Source: Actinomycetes bacterium (GTDB taxonomy: Bacteria > Actinomycetota > Actinomycetes > Mycobacteriales > Micromonosporaceae). Taken from it: a DNA stretch of 9,625 bases. Made by a program: the position numbers and the translations under genes. The stretch covers positions 1 through 9,625 of the forward strand of contig JAJYSW010000118.1 in the NCBI GenBank assembly GCA_021793335.1, read 5' to 3'. The first letter of the stretch is position 1. Each line of letters starts with the position of its first letter. Shown here one piece after another: positions 5,921 to 9,625 of the stretch. Under the pieces are notes generated by a model. That model saw nothing but the letters and a program-made list of their open reading frames with translations, was not told the origin of the DNA and ran no database searches.

Positions 5921-7111
5921 GTGAACGACACCATTCGCGATGTCGTCTTCGTCGACGGAGTGAGAACCCCGTTCGGCAAGGCGGGGAAGCTCTACGAGGA
6001 GACCCGCGCCGACGACATGATCATCCGCTGCATCAGGACGCTGCTGCGCCGCAACCCGGAGCTGCCGCCTGAACGCGTCGACGAGGTGGCCCTGGCGGCC
6101 ACCACCCAGATCGGCGACCAGGGACTGACACTGGGCCGGTCCGCGGCGCTGCTGGCGGGCCTGCCCCGCTCGGTGCCGGGCTTCTCGATCGACCGCATGT
6201 GCGCCGGCGCGATGACCGCGGTGACCGCCGTGTCCTCCGCGATCGCCGCCCGCCAATACGACGTGGCCATCGCCGGCGGCGTCGAATCGATGAGCAACCA
6301 CCCCATGGGCGAGGGCGTCGACCCCAACCCGCGCATCATCGCCGAGAAACTCGTCGACACCGACGCGCTGGTCATGGGCAACACCGCCGAGAACCTGCAC
6401 GACCTGTTCCCGGCCATCACCAAGGAACGCGCCGACGCCTACGCGGTGGGCACCCAGCGGCGCTACGCCGCCGCACGGGACAAGCTCAGCGCGGACTTCG
6501 CGACCATGGCCGCCCGCTCCACCGACGAGGGTTGGACCGTGGCCACGGCCGACGAGCTGCCGCGCCCCGAGACCACCCTCGAAGGCCTGGCCGAGCTGCG
6601 GACGCCGTTCCGCCCGCACGGCAAGGTCACCGCGGGCACCGCCGCGCCGCTGACCGACGGCGCCACCGCCTGCCTCCTCACCGACGCCGAGACCGCGGCC
6701 GAACTGGGCCTCAGCGCGTCGATGCGGATGGTCGGCTTCGCCTTCGCCGGCGTCGACCCCGAGACCATGGGCGTCGGGCCGATCCCGTCCACCGAGAAGG
6801 CGCTCGCCCGCGCCGGCCTCACCATCGACGACATCGGGCTCATCGAGATCAACGAGGCGTTCGCGGTGCAGGTCCTGGCCTTCCTCGACCACTTCAAGAT
6901 CGCCGACGACGATCCCCGCGTCAACCCGTGGGGCGGCGCGATCGCCACCGGCCACCCCTTGGCCTCCTCCGGCGTGCGGCTGATGACCCAGCTGGCGCGC
7001 GAGTTCGCCGAGCACCCCGAGGTGCGCTACGGCATCACCACCATGTGCGTCGGCCTCGGACAGGGCGGCACGGTCATCTGGGAGAACCCGAACTTCGAGG
7101 GAGACAAGTAA
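5921..7111 (+). CDS. fadA: Acetyl-CoA acyltransferase (3-ketoacyl-CoA thiolase), beta-oxidation subunit
   Basis: A 396-residue thiolase. It cleaves 3-ketoacyl-CoA with CoA to release acetyl-CoA, the last step of the beta-oxidation cycle. The catalytic set is visible: nucleophile Cys94 (SIDRMCAGAMTAV), the NEAF block at Asn311, His345 (GGAIATGHPLASSG) and the second cysteine Cys376 (TTMCVGLGQGG). The opening FVDGVRTPFGKAG is typical of the family, as is AGGVESMSNHPMGEG. Length is normal. The start is GTG 5921, set by a strong Shine-Dalgarno. The stop TAA shares its last A with the fadB ATG (TAATG), so the two are translationally coupled, as expected for subunits of one complex. The sequence resembles the thiolase of the Streptomyces fadAB operon as I remember it. 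A biosynthetic acetoacetyl-CoA thiolase is unlikely given the partner gene. Confidence 0.94.
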   Translation: MNDTIRDVVFVDGVRTPFGKAGKLYEETRADDMIIRCIRTLLRRNPELPPERVDEVALAATTQIGDQGLTLGRSAALLAGLPRSVPGFSIDRMCAGAMTAVTAVSSAIAARQYDVAIAGGVESMSNHPMGEGVDPNPRIIAEKLVDTDALVMGNTAENLHDLFPAITKERADAYAVGTQRRYAAARDKLSADFATMAARSTDEGWTVATADELPRPETTLEGLAELRTPFRPHGKVTAGTAAPLTDGATACLLTDAETAAELGLSASMRMVGFAFAGVDPETMGVGPIPSTEKALARAGLTIDDIGLIEINEAFAVQVLAFLDHFKIADDDPRVNPWGGAIATGHPLASSGVRLMTQLAREFAEHPEVRYGITTMCVGLGQGGTVIWENPNFEGDK

Positions 7112-9195
7112 TGAGCACCTTCCCCGTCGCACTTCCCGACTTTCCCGACGAGGTCGTCACCGAGGCCCACGTCCGGTACATCGAGCCTCCCGGGCTCGGC
7201 GGCCGGGCCGCGCTCATCACGCTCGACAACGGCTACGACCACACCAAGCCCAGCTCCATGGGCCCGGCCGGCATGCAGAACCTGTGGAACGCACTCGACG
7301 AGGTACTCGCCTCGGACGCGAAGTTCATCGCGGTCACCGGCAAGCCGTTCATCTTCCTGGCCGGAGCGGACATCAAGATGATGCCGCTGCTGGAGAACCG
7401 CGAGCAGGGCCTGGCGATGGCGCAGGCCGGGCACGCGCTCTACAAGCGGCTCAAAGACTCGACGATCCCGACCTTCGCGTTCGTCAACGGCACCGCCCTG
7501 GGCGGCGGCATGGAACTGGCCCTGCACTGCCACTACCGGACCGTCTCGACCGGTGCCGTCGCCCTCGGCCTGCCGGAGGTCTCCATCGGGCTCATCCCCG
7601 GATGGGGCGGCTCGCAGATCCTGCCGAATCTCATCGGCCCCGAAGCGGCCGTGCAGGTCATCATCGGCAATCCGCTCAACCAGAATAAGATGCTGCGCGG
7701 GCCGGACCTGACGAAACTGGGCATCGCCGACGCCCAATTCGAGCCCGCCGACTTCCTGGAGGAGTCCGTGGCCTGGGCGACGGCCGTCGTGAACGGCGAG
7801 ATCATCGTGGAGCGGCCCGAGATCGACCGCGGCGAGTCCTGGCAGGCGGTCATGGCCGCGGCCCGCAAGATGGTCGATGAGAAGATACACAACGCCTCGC
7901 CCGCCGCGATGAAGGCGCTCGACCTGCTGGAACTGGCGCGCACCGCCGATTTCGAGGAGGGCATCCTCGCCGAGGACGAGGCGCTCGCAGATCTGGAGAT
8001 GGCGCCCGAGTTCAAGACCAGCCTGTACGCCTTCGACCTGGTCCGCCGACTCGGCAAACGGCCGGAGGGCGCTCCGAGCGCGGGCCTGGCCAAGGAGATC
8101 GGCAAGGTCGGCATCGTCGGAGCCGGGCTCATGGCCGGGCAGCTCGCGCTGATGTTCGCCCGCCGCCTGGAGGTCCCGGTCGTCATGACCGACCTCGATG
8201 CCGAACGGGCCGAGCAGGGACTGGCGCGCGTGCGCGGCGAGATCGACCGGCTCGAAGCCAAGGGCCGGACTTCGAAGCTCAAGGCCGCGAAGCTGCGCGC
8301 GCTCGTGTCGGCCAGCGCCGATAAGGACGTCTACGCCGACTGCGACCTGGTCATCGAAGCCGTGTTCGAGGAGCTGAAGGTCAAACAGGCGGTGTTCGCG
8401 GAGGTCGAACAGGTCGTCTCCGATGAATGCCTGCTGGTCACCAATACCTCGGGGCTGTCGGTGACGGCGATGGCCTCGAAGCTGGCACGGCCTGAGCGGC
8501 TGGTGGGGATGCATTTCTTCAACCCGGTGGCGGTCATGCCGCTGGTGGAGATCATCGCGACCGACTCGACCGACGAGGCGACCCTGGCGACGGCGTACGC
8601 GGTGGCCAAGAAGTTGAAGAAGACCGCGGTGGGATCGGCGGACCGGCCGGCGTTCATCGTCAACCGGCTGCTGGGGCGGATGCTGGCCGAGGTCACCGGC
8701 GCGGTCGACGAGGGCACTCCGATCGAGGTCGCGGACGTGTCGCTGGACGGGCTGGGGCTGCCGATGCGGCCCTTCGCGCTGCTGGAACTGGTGGGCCTCC
8801 AGGTCGCCCGGCACCTGTGCGAGCACCTCCACGAGGATCTCGGTCCGCGTTTCCCGCTCTCGGCGAACCTGCGGCGCTTGGCCGAGGCCGACGTGCCGGT
8901 GTTCGACCCCGAGGCCAAGGGCAAGGGCCGGCTGACCGAGGCCGGAAGGGCGCTGCTGGAATTCGGCGACCGGCCTTCGACGTCCGCGGAGGTCGAACGC
9001 CGGGTACTGGCGGGCCTGGCCGAGGAGGTGGGACTGATGCTCGACGAGGGCGTGGTCCCCGGACCGCGGCAGATCGACCTGGCGATGATCCTGGGCGCGG
9101 GCTTCCCGTTCTGGCTGGGAGGGCTGACGCCGTACCTGGACAGGGCGGGGATTTCGGCAGAGGTGTCCGGAAAGCCGTTCGGCGCCATGGGATAG
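7111..9195 (+). CDS. fadB: Enoyl-CoA hydratase / 3-hydroxyacyl-CoA dehydrogenase, beta-oxidation subunit
   Basis: A 694-residue bifunctional protein. Residues about 20-230 form a crotonase (hydratase) domain. It has the CoA/oxyanion motif FLAGADIKMM, catalytic Glu135 (NGTALGGGMELAL) and Glu156 (LGLPEVSIGLIPGWGG). A linker leads to an NAD-binding Rossmann fold starting at Gly337 (VGIVGAGLMAGQLAL, then TDLD). The 3-hydroxyacyl-CoA dehydrogenase active site is His468 (GMHFFNPVAVMPLVE) with Glu480, the same 12-residue spacing as the classic His-Glu pair. Two C-terminal dehydrogenase domains follow, with RPAFIVNRLLGRML near 515. GAGLMAGQLAL in place of the enterobacterial GAGMMGAGIAY is typical of actinobacterial FadB, including the mycobacterial protein as I recall it. 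It starts at an ATG overlapping the fadA stop by one base, with GAGGGAG seven bases upstream. Confidence 0.95.
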   Translation: MSTFPVALPDFPDEVVTEAHVRYIEPPGLGGRAALITLDNGYDHTKPSSMGPAGMQNLWNALDEVLASDAKFIAVTGKPFIFLAGADIKMMPLLENREQGLAMAQAGHALYKRLKDSTIPTFAFVNGTALGGGMELALHCHYRTVSTGAVALGLPEVSIGLIPGWGGSQILPNLIGPEAAVQVIIGNPLNQNKMLRGPDLTKLGIADAQFEPADFLEESVAWATAVVNGEIIVERPEIDRGESWQAVMAAARKMVDEKIHNASPAAMKALDLLELARTADFEEGILAEDEALADLEMAPEFKTSLYAFDLVRRLGKRPEGAPSAGLAKEIGKVGIVGAGLMAGQLALMFARRLEVPVVMTDLDAERAEQGLARVRGEIDRLEAKGRTSKLKAAKLRALVSASADKDVYADCDLVIEAVFEELKVKQAVFAEVEQVVSDECLLVTNTSGLSVTAMASKLARPERLVGMHFFNPVAVMPLVEIIATDSTDEATLATAYAVAKKLKKTAVGSADRPAFIVNRLLGRMLAEVTGAVDEGTPIEVADVSLDGLGLPMRPFALLELVGLQVARHLCEHLHEDLGPRFPLSANLRRLAEADVPVFDPEAKGKGRLTEAGRALLEFGDRPSTSAEVERRVLAGLAEEVGLMLDEGVVPGPRQIDLAMILGAGFPFWLGGLTPYLDRAGISAEVSGKPFGAMG

Positions 9196-9211
9196 TGGTA
9201 GCGGTCACTAT
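9192..9211. repeat. Small inverted repeat overlapping the fadB stop codon
   Basis: ATAGTG (9192-9197) and CACTAT (9206-9211) are exact reverse complements around an 8-base spacer. The left arm contains the TAG stop of fadB. It may be a short 3' stem that assists the larger hairpin a few bases downstream, or an operator-like site. Six-base arms are short enough to be chance. Confidence 0.3.
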
Positions 9212-9218
9212 ATCTTTA

Positions 9219-9262
9219 GGCCGAGCTCGGATTGGTCCGTTGGGACGAGTCCGAGCTCGGCC
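9219..9262. terminator. 13-bp inverted repeat after fadB, built from two self-palindromes
   Basis: GGCCGAGCTCGGA (9219-9231) and TCCGAGCTCGGCC (9250-9262) are perfect reverse complements. The 18-base region between them can form an additional 4-bp stem (GTCC 9235-9238 with GGAC 9243-9246). The hairpin begins 24 bases after the fadB stop and is the most likely terminator of the fadAB transcript, although no U-run follows. Each arm also contains the self-palindrome CCGAGCTCGG (9221-9230 and 9251-9260), with the copies 30 bp apart, so the element could also act as a duplex protein-binding site. Confidence 0.6.
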
Positions 9263-9302
9263 CTTGTCCGCCCCTGGGACCCGCTAACATGGACATCCGG
9301 TG

Positions 9303-9338
9303 CGATAGCCGAAAAGTCTGCCGAGTCCGACGCTATCG
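9303..9338. repeat. 7-bp inverted repeat in the region before the last gene
   Basis: CGATAGC (9303-9309) and GCTATCG (9332-9338) are exact reverse complements separated by 22 bases. The element lies 74 bases before the -35 of the downstream promoter. It might be an operator or part of a small transcript. I recognise no riboswitch or RNA family here. A TAACAT at 9285-9290 could be a -10 box upstream of it, but its -35 is poor. Confidence 0.25.
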
Positions 9339-9411
9339 GGAGAACCGCACAAGCCGGAAAAGAATTGACGGAACCGCTCCCATCCCGCTCCCTACCGCCC
9401 AGTAACATTCT

Positions 9412-9439
9412 TTGACCTGCGAATTCTTCGTCCTACTGT
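9412..9439 (+). promoter_or_regulatory. Housekeeping promoter for a leaderless transcript
   Basis: TTGACC (9412-9417) and TACTGT (9434-9439) match the actinobacterial -35 (TTGAC) and -10 (TANNNT) patterns with a 16-base spacer. The -10 ends 6 bases before the ATG at 9446, so the predicted transcription start falls on or next to the start codon. No Shine-Dalgarno precedes that ATG, as expected for a leaderless mRNA. Confidence 0.65.
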
Positions 9440-9445
9440 GGTCGA

Positions 9446-9625
9446 ATGCAATTTCGCGAGATCACCGAAGGCACGACCGGCGCCGTCCGGAGTGCCGCAA
9501 TTGCTACCCGCAACCGACTGCAATCGCTCACCTCTCAATTGCATGAGAGGCTCGGGCCGTGGGCGACCGTACTGGGAACGGTCACCGCGAACCTCCTCGC
9601 CCACATCAAGGGCCTCGTCCTGACC
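9446..9625 (+). CDS. Hypothetical protein, N-terminal 60 residues (runs off the right edge)
   Basis: An open frame of 60 codons with no stop before the window ends. It begins MQFREITEGTTGAVRSAA and continues through a basic stretch (TRNRLQSL) into PWATVLGTVTANLLAHIKG. Codon usage becomes strongly G/C at third positions after the first third, and the overlapping frame that begins with GTG at 9438 uses several codons rare in such genomes and stops at the window edge. The ATG sits 6 bases after a good -10 box, so a leaderless mRNA is likely and supports this start. The GTG at 9438 lies inside that -10 box and cannot be the start. The hydrophobic run near residues 38-53 is too weak to call a membrane segment. 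I do not recognise the family. Confidence 0.6.
   Translation, partial: MQFREITEGTTGAVRSAAIATRNRLQSLTSQLHERLGPWATVLGTVTANLLAHIKGLVLT

Noticed and set aside
5840..7132. Minus-strand open frame of 430 codons opposite fadA
   Set aside because: Gly/His/Arg-rich shadow of fadA with no motifs; the sense frame has a complete thiolase active site.
7027..8832. Minus-strand open frame of about 600 codons opposite fadB
   Set aside because: Same reason: antisense shadow of a gene with clear catalytic residues.
9289..9405. 38-residue Arg-rich frame starting with ATG at 9289
   Set aside because: No Shine-Dalgarno, no family resemblance, poor codon bias, and it spans an inverted repeat in what looks like non-coding DNA.
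9263..9411. Riboswitch or small RNA in the leader before the last gene
   Set aside because: I compared it by eye with cobalamin, glycine and cyclic di-AMP riboswitch cores and found no match; the downstream gene also appears leaderless from a promoter located after this region.
9438..9623. Frame starting at GTG 9438 to 9623
   Set aside because: Its start codon lies inside the -10 box and it uses several codons rare in high-GC genomes; the frame from ATG 9446 fits better.
1..9625. CRISPR array, tRNA, rRNA, insertion sequence or phage attachment site
   Set aside because: No regularly spaced direct repeats, cloverleaf-like segments, transposase motifs or flanking terminal repeats were seen on either strand.

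Overview
The window is ordinary chromosomal DNA from a high-GC actinobacterium. The signs are strong G/C bias at third codon positions, frequent GTG starts, GC-rich hairpins without a U-run, and gene content and order of actinobacterial type. From memory, the heme block followed by a divergent ribonuclease D resembles the Mycobacterium tuberculosis Rv2676c-Rv2681 neighbourhood, and the fadA/fadB pair resembles the Streptomyces and mycobacterial beta-oxidation pairs. I cannot assign a genus from sequence alone.

Layout. (1) Minus strand, about 3928 down to 256: a tightly packed operon, hemE (uroporphyrinogen III decarboxylase), hemY/cgoX (coproporphyrinogen III oxidase), hemQ/chdC (coproheme decarboxylase) and a small S26 signal-peptidase-like gene. 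The gaps are a 4-base overlap, 17 bases and 3 bases. A two-tier hairpin follows the last stop. An open frame further down (1-150, minus) may be the start of another gene. (2) Bases 3929-4087 are a divergent, relatively AT-rich intergenic region with a 16-bp palindrome. (3) Plus strand, 4088-5302: rnd, ribonuclease D with HRDC domains, followed by a perfect 10-bp hairpin terminator. (4) Minus strand, 5643-5370: the remains of a FitAB/VapBC toxin-antitoxin module. An antitoxin N-terminus is joined directly to the C-terminal end of a PIN toxin, and the toxin end is also frameshifted. (5) Plus strand, 5921-9195: fadA and fadB, overlapping by one base, behind a good housekeeping promoter and a strong Shine-Dalgarno. 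They encode the thiolase and the hydratase/dehydrogenase subunits of a fatty-acid beta-oxidation complex. A 13-bp inverted repeat follows. (6) Plus strand, 9446 to the window end: the start of an unidentified gene that appears to be transcribed as a leaderless mRNA.

How the parts work together. hemE, hemY and hemQ supply three steps of the coproporphyrin-dependent heme pathway; ferrochelatase is not in the window. FadA and FadB together carry out the last three steps of the beta-oxidation spiral. Ribonuclease D is an independent RNA-maturation enzyme.

I found no strong evidence for a wholly new system. The most unusual items are the toxin-antitoxin fusion relic, the signal-peptidase-like gene at the end of the heme operon, the paired self-palindromes after fadB, and the leaderless unknown gene at the right edge.
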